Source: Nocardiaceae bacterium
GTDB lineage: Bacteria > Actinomycetota > Actinomycetes > Mycobacteriales > Mycobacteriaceae
Assembly (NCBI GenBank): GCA_021372355.1
Contig: JAJFUQ010000099.1
Location: 1 to 64,000 of the forward strand
Direction: 5' to 3'
DNA: 64,000 nt
A program made the position numbers and the translations under genes. Under the pieces are notes generated by a model. The model was not told where the DNA came from, ran no database searches, and saw nothing but the letters and a program-made list of their open reading frames with translations. Of this stretch, positions 54,546 through 63,733 are shown in pieces (position 1 is the stretch's first letter; each line of letters begins with the position of its first letter).

Positions 54546-55157
54546 GTGACCAATGCGGAGAAGCGCGCAGATTCTTCCGTCGCGCCTCCGCCGGGAAGCG
54601 ATCGGCGGCAGAAGATCATCGAGGCGGCGACGAAGGCGATCGAGGAATTCGGTCCCGATGCCGCTATCGGCGTGACCGCGGACCTCGCAGGTTTGCCACG
54701 GCCGCATATCTACCGCCACTTCGACAGCAAAGCCGAGCTCGATCAAGCCGTTGCCCGTCACGCGGCGCGCCTTCTCGGCCGCCGCGTCCGCCCGACGCTC
54801 AGCGCCTCGGGATCGCCGGTTGGCATCATCCGCGCAGCGAGCCACGAAGTCGTCGCCTGGGCCAGCGCGCATCCGAATCTGTACCGATTCCGAGCGCTGC
54901 GGCGAGACGCTCCCGCAGTGCAGGAGTACGGCCGCGCCGCAGCCGCCTACCTGCAGCGACTCGGTCATGACGCGGTATTTCCGGCGCAGGTTGTGGCTGC
55001 CGTCGTCGGACTCGCGGATGCCAGCGTGCTGTGGTGGCTCGACAATCCCGACCAGCTGACCGACGACGAACTCGTCGACAAGCTGACGCGGCAGGTGTGG
55101 CTCCTCGTCGAGCAGGCAGTCCGGGACCTGGGGATCGACGCCGAACCCGACCGCTGA
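54546..55157 (+). CDS. TetR family regulator of the acyl-CoA dehydrogenase
   Basis: 203 residues; HTH at about 22-65 (IIEAATKAIEEFGPDAAIGV, GLPRPHIYRHFDSKAELD) and a C-terminal domain with RAASHEVVAWASAHPNLYRF. GTG 54546 is preferred because TACCTT lies 8 nt upstream; ATG 54519 would lie upstream of that promoter. It probably controls the divergent acyl-CoA dehydrogenase through the 54466 palindrome. Confidence 0.88.
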   Translation: MTNAEKRADSSVAPPPGSDRRQKIIEAATKAIEEFGPDAAIGVTADLAGLPRPHIYRHFDSKAELDQAVARHAARLLGRRVRPTLSASGSPVGIIRAASHEVVAWASAHPNLYRFRALRRDAPAVQEYGRAAAAYLQRLGHDAVFPAQVVAAVVGLADASVLWWLDNPDQLTDDELVDKLTRQVWLLVEQAVRDLGIDAEPDR

Positions 55158-55365
55158 CGGAGCCCGCCCCGTGGTTTCGCCCGAAAAATCGGTTGCGCGC
55201 GTGTTGCGGGAATACGCATTCTGACTACGCGGTTGTGACCACAGTCGGCTCGCAGAAAACCTCGAAATTTTCTTTCGATGCTTGTCGTATTCCGGCCTTC
55301 TCGTTCGTCGTAGTGGTGAGCGGGTGGTCATAAGGCCTTCCGCGCCAACTATCGAAGGGGACCCC

Positions 55366-56832
55366 ATGAATGCCGTGACAGACGTCATAGAGCCTGTCGA
55401 ACCGGCGGACGCTGTCGAACCCGAGGCTGGCTCCGGCAAAACGCCGACGATCATCAAGCTGCTCGTCGCGGCGACCTTCGTGGTGATCCTCAACGAGACG
55501 ATCATGATCAACGCGATTCCGCGACTCATGGCCGATTTCAACGTCAGTGCGCGTTCGGCACAGTGGCTGTCCTCGGTCTTCATGCTGACGATGGCCGCGG
55601 TCATCCCGGTGACCGGCTGGTTCCTGCAGCGCGTCACGACCCGACAGGCGTACACGCTGGCGATGGTCACCTTCGGGTTGGGCACGCTGGTCGCCGGTCT
55701 GGCGCCTTCGTTCGAGGTGTTGCTGGTCGGTCGTGGAATTCAGGCGGCGGGCACCGCAGTGATGATGCCGCTGCTGATGACGACCCTCATGCAGGTCGTG
55801 CCCGAGGCAGACCGCGGCCGAGTCATGGGCGATGTCATGCTCGCGATGTCGGTCGCCCCCGCGATGGGCCCGGCGATCTCGGGACTCATCTTGCACCTCG
55901 GCTCGTGGCGACTGATCTTCGCGTTCGTGCTGCCGGTCGCAGTGCTCATCACGGTTCTCGGCCTTCGGCGCCTGGAGAACGTCGGCGAGTCGAACCACAA
56001 CGCCGTGTCTTGGGTCAGCGTCGCGCTGGCCGGGCTCGGATTCGCGACGCTCGTCTACGGTCTCAGCGAGATCGGCGCCCGCAGCGGCGCGGAGCTGAGT
56101 CTCATCATCGGTGTGGGTGCGGTTCTGGTGGTCGCCTTCGTTGCCTATCAGCTGCGACTGCAGAAGTCGGACAGCCCACTGCTGGACCTGCGGACTCTCA
56201 AGCACCGCACCTTCACGGTCTCGCTTCTGCTGATGTCGGCCGCATTCATGGCGTTCATCGGCTCGATGATCCTGCTTCCGCTGTACCTGCAGGACGTGCG
56301 TGGCCTGTCGGCGATGCAGACCGGTCTGCTCGTCATGCCGGGTGGTCTCGCGATGGGTCTGCTCGGTCCGCGCGTCGGTCGCCTCTACGACCGCAAGGGT
56401 TCCCGGATGCTCGTGATCCCGGGTTCGATCGTGATGGTCGTGGTCCTCGGGCTGTTCAGCCAGATCCAGACGGACACGCCTTACGCGCTGATCCTGGCTC
56501 TGCACGTCGTCCTGATGGTCAGCCTGTCCGCGATCTTCACGCCGGTCTTCACCCTCGGTTTGGGTGTTCTGCCGCCGGCGCTGTACTCGCACGGCAGCTC
56601 GATCCTCGGCACGTTGCAGCAGGTCGCGGGCGCGATCGGGACGGCGATTCTCGTGGTCGTCCTCGAGAACCGCTCGACCGACCTGGCCGCGACAGGTGCG
56701 AGTAAGGGCGCGGCGTTCGTCGGCGGTCTGCAGTGGGCCTTCGTCGTCGGAGCGGCGTTCGGCGTCATCGTCGTGGTGCTGTCGCTGTTCCTGCCGAACA
56801 AGGTCGATTCGCCGGCCGGAGCTCACCACTAA
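55366..56832 (+). CDS. MFS exporter, DHA2 (EmrB/QacA) family
   Basis: 488 residues with about 14 transmembrane helices. Motifs: LNETIMINAIPRLMADFNVS (DHA2 motif D1-like), WLSSVFMLTMAAVIPVTGW, motif C in MLAMSVAPAMGPAISGLI and a cytoplasmic loop LYDRKGSRM (motif A-like). It uses the proton gradient to expel drugs or metabolites. AAGGGG precedes ATG 55366. No regulator is adjacent except the convergent LuxR-type gene. The 208 bp upstream show no recognisable element. Confidence 0.93.
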   Translation: MNAVTDVIEPVEPADAVEPEAGSGKTPTIIKLLVAATFVVILNETIMINAIPRLMADFNVSARSAQWLSSVFMLTMAAVIPVTGWFLQRVTTRQAYTLAMVTFGLGTLVAGLAPSFEVLLVGRGIQAAGTAVMMPLLMTTLMQVVPEADRGRVMGDVMLAMSVAPAMGPAISGLILHLGSWRLIFAFVLPVAVLITVLGLRRLENVGESNHNAVSWVSVALAGLGFATLVYGLSEIGARSGAELSLIIGVGAVLVVAFVAYQLRLQKSDSPLLDLRTLKHRTFTVSLLLMSAAFMAFIGSMILLPLYLQDVRGLSAMQTGLLVMPGGLAMGLLGPRVGRLYDRKGSRMLVIPGSIVMVVVLGLFSQIQTDTPYALILALHVVLMVSLSAIFTPVFTLGLGVLPPALYSHGSSILGTLQQVAGAIGTAILVVVLENRSTDLAATGASKGAAFVGGLQWAFVVGAAFGVIVVVLSLFLPNKVDSPAGAHH

Positions 56833-56852
56833 CCCGGGGGGGTAATGAGGAG

Positions 56853-56886
56853 GGAGCACGTCTTTGTCAGACGTGCTCCATCTTCT
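56853..56886. terminator. Terminator between the MFS and SRPBCC-LuxR genes
   Basis: GGAGCACGTCT (56853-56863) and AGACGTGCTCC (56869-56879) form an 11-bp stem with the loop TTGTC, followed by ATCTTCT. It lies 20 bp after the MFS stop and just beyond the end of the convergent gene, so it can serve both. Confidence 0.75.
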
Positions 56887-57542
56887 CATTTGTCCGGGAG
56901 GTCGATCGATCTCCGGAGGTCTTGACGCTGTGTCACCCGGAACGCGGCGAGGATCGCGCTCACGTGATGACCAACCGTCTTGGGGCTGATGTACAGCTTC
57001 TCGGCGATCTCGCGGTCCGTGAGTCCCTTCTGGATCATGCGGAGGACCTCGCGGTGACGAGAGGTGAGATTGCGTCGCTTGCCGGAATCAAGCCAGTCCG
57101 CGAGGTTCATGAGGTTCGCGTGCAGCGATCGGCTGTAGGCGATCGCGGCAACCTCGTTGGAGACCTCGCCGAACAGATTCTGTGCTCCGGCAAGCACGCA
57201 CACATTGACCGACAGCAGAGTTCCTTCGGCAACCGGCTCGAGAACGACGTCGACCGTGGCACGGAACTTCAGATCCGGCTGCGCTTCGAAGTTCGCCGTC
57301 GCGGACATCAATTTCGGGGCGTCGAACTCGGCCATCGTCGCGGTCCAGGTCGCCCGAAACCCCATGAACGTGCACGACCCTTGCGGGTGGGTTCCGATGT
57401 TCAGGAGGCCCTTGGGATCGTCGGTGGTCACCGAGCACACCCCGGCCAGCATGGTGGGCAGGTTCTCGGCGGTCGCGATGTGCTTCCAAAGGTGTGTGAC
57501 GGGGCGGTAGATGATCACCGACGCCTCTGCCACATGCACCAC
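56886..57542 (-). CDS. SRPBCC domain fused to a LuxR-type HTH
   Basis: 218 residues. The first 140 have the START/SRPBCC pattern (VIIYRPVTHLWKHIATAENLP, FMGFRATWTATMAEFDAPKL, DVVLEPVAEGTLLSVNV). The last 65 are a complete LuxR HTH (LTSRHREVLRMIQKGLTDRE, IAEKLYISPKTVGHHVSAIL). A hydrophobic-ligand cup attached to a DNA-binding domain suggests a one-component sensor. GTG 57542 follows GGAGG by 9 nt; TTG 57575 is the longest start. The 310 bp upstream of it to the HAD gene hold no other feature I can name. Confidence 0.8.
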   Translation of the reverse strand: MVHVAEASVIIYRPVTHLWKHIATAENLPTMLAGVCSVTTDDPKGLLNIGTHPQGSCTFMGFRATWTATMAEFDAPKLMSATANFEAQPDLKFRATVDVVLEPVAEGTLLSVNVCVLAGAQNLFGEVSNEVAAIAYSRSLHANLMNLADWLDSGKRRNLTSRHREVLRMIQKGLTDREIAEKLYISPKTVGHHVSAILAAFRVTQRQDLRRSIDLPDK

Positions 57543-57852
57543 TTGATCTGCCCTCCGATCGGTCCGCCCTTGCACCGCCCGTGGATGCTAACAGCTTGTT
57601 CCGCAACGCCTTTCAATCGGTTTTTACTCGTCCCTTACAGATAGGGAGGTTTTTAGGGAGCCGACAGCCTTTGGCAATGCCGCGACTCTTGCAAGAATTC
57701 GACTGCCCGGTCGGGGGTTAAGGGCGACGCGAGTGGAGACGCGGCAACGGCGCCGTGTCTCCTTCGGTCGCGGTCTTCCCTTGCGCGGATCGGTCTGACA
57801 GGCTCACCGAGAGTGATCAACAACCCGATCTGACGGCAGCGAGGCTTCAGAC

Positions 57853-58506
57853 ATGGCGCAGCAGGATATTCAGGCTGTGGTCTTCGACTACGGCGGGGTT
57901 CTCACCAATCCCGTGCGCGAGGCGATCGGCGCCTGGCTCTCGGCGGAGGGAATCGATCCGCTGTCCTTCTCAGTGACCCTCAAGGCCTGGATGTCTCGCG
58001 ACGTGCCGTACGGGACGCCGATCCACCGACTCGAGATGGGGGACGTGACGATCGACGAGTTCGATCGTCTGCTTGCCGCGGAGCTGATCACCCACACGGG
58101 CGCGCCGGTCGATCCGGCTGGCGTCCTGGCCCGGATGTTCGCCGCCCTGCGCACCGACGACGACATGTTCGGGCTGGTCAAGGAGCTTCGCGAGCTGGGC
58201 CTCAGAGTGGGGCTGCTGTCCAATAGCTGGGGCAACTCGTACCCGCGCGATCTGATCGACCCACTGTTCGACTCGATCATCATCTCGAGCGAGGTCCGGC
58301 TTCGAAAGCCGCAGCCCGAGATCTATCTCATGGCTGCCGAGCAGCTTGCCGTACCGGCGGAGACGATCGTTTTCGTCGACGACGCCGAACCCAATCTCAT
58401 CGGAGCCCAAGCGGTCGGGCTGCAGACGATCCTGCACGAATCGGCGGCGCAAACTCGGGCGGCTCTGCGTGCGTGGCTGCCCGCACTCCAGCAAGGAGAC
58501 GCGTGA
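57853..58506 (+). CDS. HAD family hydrolase (ACAD10 HAD-domain type)
   Basis: 217 residues: nucleophile motif VVFDYGGVLT (here DYGG rather than DxD, as in the epoxide-hydrolase N-domain/ACAD10 subfamily), motif II GLLSNSWG, motif III Lys in LRKPQPEIY and motif IV VFVDDAEPNLIGAQAVG. GAGG lies 8 nt before the ATG. Its stop overlaps the next start as TGATG. The order HAD, kinase-like, acyl-CoA dehydrogenase mirrors the domain order of eukaryotic ACAD10. Confidence 0.9.
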   Translation: MAQQDIQAVVFDYGGVLTNPVREAIGAWLSAEGIDPLSFSVTLKAWMSRDVPYGTPIHRLEMGDVTIDEFDRLLAAELITHTGAPVDPAGVLARMFAALRTDDDMFGLVKELRELGLRVGLLSNSWGNSYPRDLIDPLFDSIIISSEVRLRKPQPEIYLMAAEQLAVPAETIVFVDDAEPNLIGAQAVGLQTILHESAAQTRAALRAWLPALQQGDA

Positions 58507-59531
58507 TGCCCCGACCGAGCCCGCCCGGCCTCGACCTCGACCGCCTCGACGAGTGGCTGCCGACCGCGATCCCAGGTGCCGGTCGCGTGGGGTGCGCGGA
58601 GCTCATCGCCGGTGGCAAGTCGAACCTGACCTACGAGGTCACCGACGGGACCAGCCACTGGATTCTTCGTCGTCCGCCGCTCGGGCATGTCCTCGCGACC
58701 GCACATGACATGGGCCGCGAGTTCCGGGTGATGTCGGCACTCCAGGACAGTCCTGTTCCCGTGCCGAGGATGTACGCGATGTGCGCCGACGACTCGGTGA
58801 TCGGTGCACCGTTCTACGTCATGTCGAAAGTCGAGGGTGTTCCGTACCGATCCGCCATCGAACTCGAGGCGCTGGGCCAGGTGCGGACACGCGTGATCTC
58901 CGAGCGGCTCGTCGATGTTCTCGCCGACCTGCACGAAATCGATCCCGCAGCGGTCGGGCTCGCTGACTTTGGGCGCGCCGAGGGGTTCCTGACGCGTCAG
59001 CTGAACCGTTGGAACAAGCAGCTGCACGCGTCGTACAGTCGGCCGCTCCCCGCGGCGGACGCCTTGTTCGCAAAGCTCGCGGCCGACGTCCCGGTCCAGG
59101 GTGCAGGCGGAATCGTGCACGGCGACTACCGACTCGACAACGTCCTCTTCGACTCGAGCGATCGGCCCGCCGCCGTCATCGACTGGGAGATGGCAACGAT
59201 CGGCGACCCGGTCACCGACCTCGCTCTCATGCTCATCTACGACCGTCTCGGTGTCTCGGCGGCCGAGAGTGCGGTGACGAATGTTTCCAGCGCGCCGGGT
59301 TACCTGACGGAATCTGAAGTCGTCGAACGGTATTCGGCCCGCAGCTCCCGAGATCTGGCGCGCATCGGCTGGTACCTGGGGCTCGCCAGCTACAAGCTCG
59401 CCGTGATCGTCGAGGGCATCCATTTCCGATTCATCCAGGGGCAGACGGTCGGGTCCGGCTTCGACCATCTCGGCGACGCCGTCAACCTTCTGCTCGAGGC
59501 TGGGCGCAACTCGATGAAGGAGTACCGCTGA
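58506..59531 (+). CDS. APH-like phosphotransferase (ACAD10/11 kinase-domain type)
   Basis: 341 residues of the aminoglycoside-phosphotransferase fold: [10 protein letters not shown] loop, VMSKVEG hinge, catalytic [11 protein letters not shown] (HGDxxxxN), metal [10 protein letters not shown]. It is the class fused to acyl-CoA dehydrogenase in ACAD10/11 and probably phosphorylates a hydroxyacyl-CoA rather than an antibiotic. It overlaps both neighbours by one base and is therefore tightly coupled. Confidence 0.92.
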   Translation: MPRPSPPGLDLDRLDEWLPTAIPGAGRVGCAELIAGGKSNLTYEVTDGTSHWILRRPPLGHVLATAHDMGREFRVMSALQDSPVPVPRMYAMCADDSVIGAPFYVMSKVEGVPYRSAIELEALGQVRTRVISERLVDVLADLHEIDPAAVGLADFGRAEGFLTRQLNRWNKQLHASYSRPLPAADALFAKLAADVPVQGAGGIVHGDYRLDNVLFDSSDRPAAVIDWEMATIGDPVTDLALMLIYDRLGVSAAESAVTNVSSAPGYLTESEVVERYSARSSRDLARIGWYLGLASYKLAVIVEGIHFRFIQGQTVGSGFDHLGDAVNLLLEAGRNSMKEYR

Positions 59532-60757
59532 TGGAGTTCGCATTCGACAGCCGCACACGTGATCTGCGGTCGAAACTCTTGGACTTTATGGAACAGGTCT
59601 ACCCCGCGGAGGCGACATTCCACGCCCAGCTCGCTGAGCTCGACGACCGCTGGGCCTGGGACTCCGTGCCGGTCCTGGGGGAGTTGCGCGACGAAGCGCG
59701 CCGTCGTGGTTTCTGGAACATCTTCCTGCCCGGCGAGCACGGCGCGGGACTGACGAATCTCCAGTACGCGCCGCTCGCGGAGATCACCGGCCGCAGCATC
59801 CACATCGCGCCCGCGGCGTTGAACTGCGCCGCCCCGGACACCGGGAACATGGAGGTGCTGGCCCAGTTCGGTACCCCTGCGCAGCGAGAACGGTGGCTCG
59901 ACCCGCTGCTCAGCGGCGAGATCCGCTCCGCGTTCGCGATGACCGAGCCGGACGTGGCCTCGTCGGATGCGACGAACATCGCCACGCGCATCGAGCGCGA
60001 CGGCGACAACTACGTCCTCAACGGACGCAAGTGGTGGATCACCGGCGCGATGAACCCGAACTGCTCGATCTTCATCGTCCTGGGGAAGACCGACCCATCC
60101 GCGGCCCGGCACCGGCAGCAGTCGATGATCCTGGTCCCGCGCGATACCCCGGGCCTTGAGATTCGCCGAGGCATGGAGGTGTTCGGGTATGACGATCACG
60201 AGCACGGCGGCCACGCGGAGCTCACGTTCACCGACGTTCGGGTTCCGGCCTCGAATCTGATCTCGGACGAGGGCTCCGGCTTCGCGATCGCGCAGGCTCG
60301 ACTCGGGCCGGGGCGCATCCATCACTGCATGCGATCGATCGGTGTCGCCGAACGCGCGATCGAGCTCATGTGCGCTCGCGCCGAAAGTCGCGTCGCCTTC
60401 GGAAAGCCGATCTCCGAACAGGGCGTCATCCGCGACTGGATCGCGGAATCGCGCATCCGGATCGAGCAACTGCGTCTGCTCGTGCTCAAGACCGCCTGGC
60501 TCATGGACACGGTCGGGAACAAGGGCGCGCACTCGGAGATCCAGGCGATCAAGATCGCGACGCCGTCCACTGTCCAGTGGATTCTCGACAAGGCGATCCA
60601 AGTTCATGGCGCGGGCGGTTTGTCGCAGGATTTCCCGCTCGCCAACGCTTTTGCCGGGATTCGGACATTGCGATTCGCGGACGGGCCGGACGAAGTGCAC
60701 AAGAATGCTCTTGCACGGACTGAACTGGCGAAGCATCGAAAAGGAGCCGACGTATGA
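59531..60757 (+). CDS. Acyl-CoA dehydrogenase (ACAD10/11 type)
   Basis: 408 residues: [46 protein letters not shown] and [15 protein letters not shown] are the features of the ACAD10/11 branch (the ITGAMNP motif differs from the ITNG of ordinary FadE). In this branch the enzyme is thought to act on a phosphorylated 4-hydroxyacyl-CoA. It overlaps the kinase gene by one base and the alcohol dehydrogenase gene by 4 bp. Confidence 0.94.
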   Translation: MEFAFDSRTRDLRSKLLDFMEQVYPAEATFHAQLAELDDRWAWDSVPVLGELRDEARRRGFWNIFLPGEHGAGLTNLQYAPLAEITGRSIHIAPAALNCAAPDTGNMEVLAQFGTPAQRERWLDPLLSGEIRSAFAMTEPDVASSDATNIATRIERDGDNYVLNGRKWWITGAMNPNCSIFIVLGKTDPSAARHRQQSMILVPRDTPGLEIRRGMEVFGYDDHEHGGHAELTFTDVRVPASNLISDEGSGFAIAQARLGPGRIHHCMRSIGVAERAIELMCARAESRVAFGKPISEQGVIRDWIAESRIRIEQLRLLVLKTAWLMDTVGNKGAHSEIQAIKIATPSTVQWILDKAIQVHGAGGLSQDFPLANAFAGIRTLRFADGPDEVHKNALARTELAKHRKGADV

Positions 60758-61917
60758 AGGCACTGACTGTCCAGAACGGTGTTTTCGAGCTCGCCGACCT
60801 GCCGGCGCCAAAGCCCGGTCGCGGTCAGGTCGTGCTCGAGGTTCTCCGCTGCGGCATCTGTGGCTCCGATCTGCACGCGCGTCACCATGCCGATCAGCTC
60901 GCCGATGACGCTGCGCTGGTCGGCGTCCATTCGATGATGCGATCCGACCACCGGGTCGTCATGGGCCACGAATTCATCGGTGAGATCGCGGAGTACGGCA
61001 AGGGCACCCGAAAGCGGTGGAAGCCGGGTACGCGCGTCGTCTCCATGCCGATTCGCCGGGCCGAAGGACTCGCACACCCGACCGGATTCTCCGAACTTGC
61101 GCCGGGCGCCTACGCCGAGCAGGTGGTCGCGGAGGAGTCCATGTGCTTCACCGTTCCCAACGGTCTGTCCACCGAGGAAGCGGCCCTCACCGAACCTATG
61201 GCGGTCGGTTGGCACGCGGTTCGCCGATCGGGAATCGGCAAAGGTGACACCGCCATCGTCATCGGCTGCGGCCCGATCGGACTGGCCGTCATCGGCATGC
61301 TGAAAGCGAAGGGTGTACGGCATATCGTCGCCAGCGACTTCTCGCCGGCCCGCCGCGCGCTCGCCGAGCAGATGGGTGCTCACGTCGTCGTGCATCCGGG
61401 CGAGACGTCACCGTATGACGACCTCGAAGAGCGGGGACACCTCGTTTCCGGTGAGGCGCTGTTCGACCTCGGCATCAGCGCAATGTCCCTCATGCGTCGT
61501 TCGCCGTTGCCGTGGGAGCCGATGTTCCGGGCGGCCGAGCTCGCGGGCCAGGTCGACGCCAAGTCGGCGGTGATCTTCGAGTGCGTCGGCGTCCCTGGGA
61601 TGATCGACAACATCATCGCGGCGGCGCCACTGCGGTCGCGGGTGATCGTCGTCGGGGTGTGCATGGACTTTGACAAGTTCCGGCCGTCGCTGGCGATCAA
61701 CAAGGAGATCGACATCCGGTTCGTGCTCGGCTACCTGCCGATCGAGTTCCGCGACACGCTCCACATGCTGGCGGACGGCAAGGTCGACGTGCGGCCACTC
61801 ATCACGGGGACCGTCGGCCTCGACGGTGTCGACGCCGCGTTCTCCGCACTTGGAAACCCCGAGCGCCATGCCAAGATCCTCATCGATCCCAAGAAGGTCG
61901 GGGGTACCGATGTCTGA
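60754..61917 (+). CDS. Zinc-type alcohol dehydrogenase (MDR superfamily)
   Basis: 387 residues with catalytic zinc ligands in [14 protein letters not shown] and MGHEFIGEI and the Rossmann motif [13 protein letters not shown]. The usual four-cysteine structural zinc lobe is not present; [14 protein letters not shown] stands there. It probably oxidises a hydroxyl in the same pathway. Its ATG overlaps the dehydrogenase stop by 4 bp, and its end overlaps the hydrolase start by 8 bp. Confidence 0.92.
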   Translation: MKALTVQNGVFELADLPAPKPGRGQVVLEVLRCGICGSDLHARHHADQLADDAALVGVHSMMRSDHRVVMGHEFIGEIAEYGKGTRKRWKPGTRVVSMPIRRAEGLAHPTGFSELAPGAYAEQVVAEESMCFTVPNGLSTEEAALTEPMAVGWHAVRRSGIGKGDTAIVIGCGPIGLAVIGMLKAKGVRHIVASDFSPARRALAEQMGAHVVVHPGETSPYDDLEERGHLVSGEALFDLGISAMSLMRRSPLPWEPMFRAAELAGQVDAKSAVIFECVGVPGMIDNIIAAAPLRSRVIVVGVCMDFDKFRPSLAINKEIDIRFVLGYLPIEFRDTLHMLADGKVDVRPLITGTVGLDGVDAAFSALGNPERHAKILIDPKKVGGTDV

Positions 61918-62803
61918 GTCCGTCGAGCGTCCCGTCACCGGCGCGAATGGGATTGCACTGCGCGCCCGGGAGTGGGGAGACCGCAATAACTCGACGGTGC
62001 TGCTCGTCCACGGATACCCGGACAACTCCGACGTGTGGCTCCCGGTGGTCGAACGGTTGACCCCGCGATTCCACGTCGTCACGTATGACGTCCGCGGCAC
62101 CGGTGGATCGCAACCCGGCGAAGAGTTCGGTGGCTACGGACTCGATCTGCTGGTTGCCGACCTGGCATCGGTCCTCGATCAGGTCGTGCCGCGCGGCCGG
62201 AAGGTCCATCTCGTAGCGCACGACTGGGGCTCGATTCAGTCGTGGGAGGCCGTACTCGATCCGCATATCGCGGAATACATTTCGACGTACACGTACTTCG
62301 GTGCGCCAGCGCTCGATCACGCTGCACACTGGCTTCGCGGATTGGTGAAGCCGGATGCGGAAAGCCTTGGCTCGTTGGCCGGGCAACTCGCGAAGTCCTG
62401 GTACATCATGATGTTCCAGCTGCCGCTGGTCGCTCCCTTCCTGTGGCGGAACGGCCTCGACAAGATCTTCCCGGCCGTCGTCGGGAAGATCGAGGGACTC
62501 CGACCAGAGGATCTGCCGACACCTGCGGAACTCCAGAAGGACGGTGCGTACGGCGTCGGCATGTACCGCGCGAACTTCATTCCGAAGTTGCTCAAGCCGG
62601 GCGAAGGCCGAACCAACCTTCCGGTGCAGGTCATCGAGACAACGAAGGACCCCTTCGTGCATGCGGGCCTCATCGAGGAAGCCGCACGACGGGTTCCGAA
62701 CCTCGTGCACCGAAAGATCGATGCCGGTCACTGGGTTCAGCGATCGCACCCGGATGAGGTCGCGAAGCTGATCATTCAGTTCATCGACAACCCGCGGGGT
62801 TAG
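61910..62803 (+). CDS. Alpha/beta hydrolase (epoxide hydrolase/EphD-like)
   Basis: 297 residues: VLLVHGYPDNSDVW oxyanion strand, nucleophile LVAHDWGSI (Asp in HDWG, as in epoxide hydrolases and dehalogenases), acid in ETTKDPFV and His in DAGHWVQ. The Asp nucleophile and the GYP start favour epoxide hydrolase activity. It is the fifth overlapping gene of the run. The frame to 61670 lies inside the alcohol dehydrogenase gene and is rejected. Confidence 0.92.
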   Translation: MSESVERPVTGANGIALRAREWGDRNNSTVLLVHGYPDNSDVWLPVVERLTPRFHVVTYDVRGTGGSQPGEEFGGYGLDLLVADLASVLDQVVPRGRKVHLVAHDWGSIQSWEAVLDPHIAEYISTYTYFGAPALDHAAHWLRGLVKPDAESLGSLAGQLAKSWYIMMFQLPLVAPFLWRNGLDKIFPAVVGKIEGLRPEDLPTPAELQKDGAYGVGMYRANFIPKLLKPGEGRTNLPVQVIETTKDPFVHAGLIEEAARRVPNLVHRKIDAGHWVQRSHPDEVAKLIIQFIDNPRG

Positions 62804-62896
62804 TCAACGCGCCAGCGTGGAATCACTGAGAGCGAAACCGTCGACAGCGCCGTCGAGGCAGCGAACTCTCGACGGTGAATCATCTACGGAGGAATC

Positions 62897-63733
62897 TTGT
62901 CCAACTCAGTCGTCCCCACGCTCACTCTCAACAACGGCATCGAGATTCCACAGCTCGGCTTCGGCGTCTTCCAAGTGCCGAACGACGAGACCGCTGCCGC
63001 GGTCGGCCACGCGTTCAAAGCGGGGTACCGGAGCATCGACACCGCGGCGATCTACGGGAATGAAGAGGGCGTCGGGCGTGCGATCGCCGAGTCGGGAATC
63101 GCCCGCGGCGACCTCTTCGTCACCTCGAAAGTCTGGAACTCAGACCAGGGGTACGACAGTGCCCTGCGCGCGTTCGACCGGACGCTCGGCCGGCTTGGAC
63201 TCGAGCAACTCGATCTCTACCTCATCCACTGGCCGACCCCCGCGCGGGACCTGTACGTCGACACTTGGCGAGCACTCGAAAAGCTGTACGCCGATGGTCG
63301 GGTGCGTGCGATCGGTGTTTCGAACTTCGAGCCGGCGCACCTCGAAAGGCTCATTTCGGAGGGATCGGTCGTGCCGGCGGTCAATCAGGTCGAGTTGCAC
63401 CCGGCACTGCAGAACCGCACCGTCGCGGCTGCCGACACCGCGGCTGGCATCGTCACCGAGGCGTGGAGTCCGCTCGCGCAAGGCGCGGTGCTGCGCGACC
63501 CGGCGATCGGCGCGATCGCGGAGCAGCACGGCAAATCTCCAGCTCAGATCATTCTCCGGTGGCACGTGGAGCAGGGGCGGGTCGTGATTCCGAAGTCGGT
63601 CACGCCGGCCCGGATCGAAGAGAACATCGACATCTTCGACTTCCAGCTGACAGCCGAGGACATCGCAGCGATCGACGGACTGGACCGCAACGGCCGGGTT
63701 GGTCCACACCCGGACGAGTTCAACGTCGCTTGA
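62897..63733 (+). CDS. Aldo/keto reductase
   Basis: 278 residues of the AKR barrel with the tetrad Asp48, Tyr53, Lys78 and His111 (IDTAAIYGNE, VTSKVW, YLIHWP) and the C-terminal NADPH site IPKSVTPARIEENI. It reduces carbonyls, perhaps pathway aldehydes or ketones. TTG 62897 follows GGAGG by 4 nt. The 93-bp gap from the hydrolase gene is the first real space in the run and may hold a promoter. Confidence 0.94.
   Translation: MSNSVVPTLTLNNGIEIPQLGFGVFQVPNDETAAAVGHAFKAGYRSIDTAAIYGNEEGVGRAIAESGIARGDLFVTSKVWNSDQGYDSALRAFDRTLGRLGLEQLDLYLIHWPTPARDLYVDTWRALEKLYADGRVRAIGVSNFEPAHLERLISEGSVVPAVNQVELHPALQNRTVAAADTAAGIVTEAWSPLAQGAVLRDPAIGAIAEQHGKSPAQIILRWHVEQGRVVIPKSVTPARIEENIDIFDFQLTAEDIAAIDGLDRNGRVGPHPDEFNVA

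Noticed and set aside
53298..55685. A 795-codon open frame on the minus strand read as one protein
   Set aside because: Only the last 380 codons are acyl-CoA dehydrogenase; the rest is the reverse of the TetR gene and intergenic DNA, and a good RBS with ATG sits at 54440.
55225..56889. A 554-codon minus-strand frame opposite the MFS gene, rich in Asp, Arg and His
   Set aside because: Composition is that of an antisense frame and the plus-strand MFS protein is complete.
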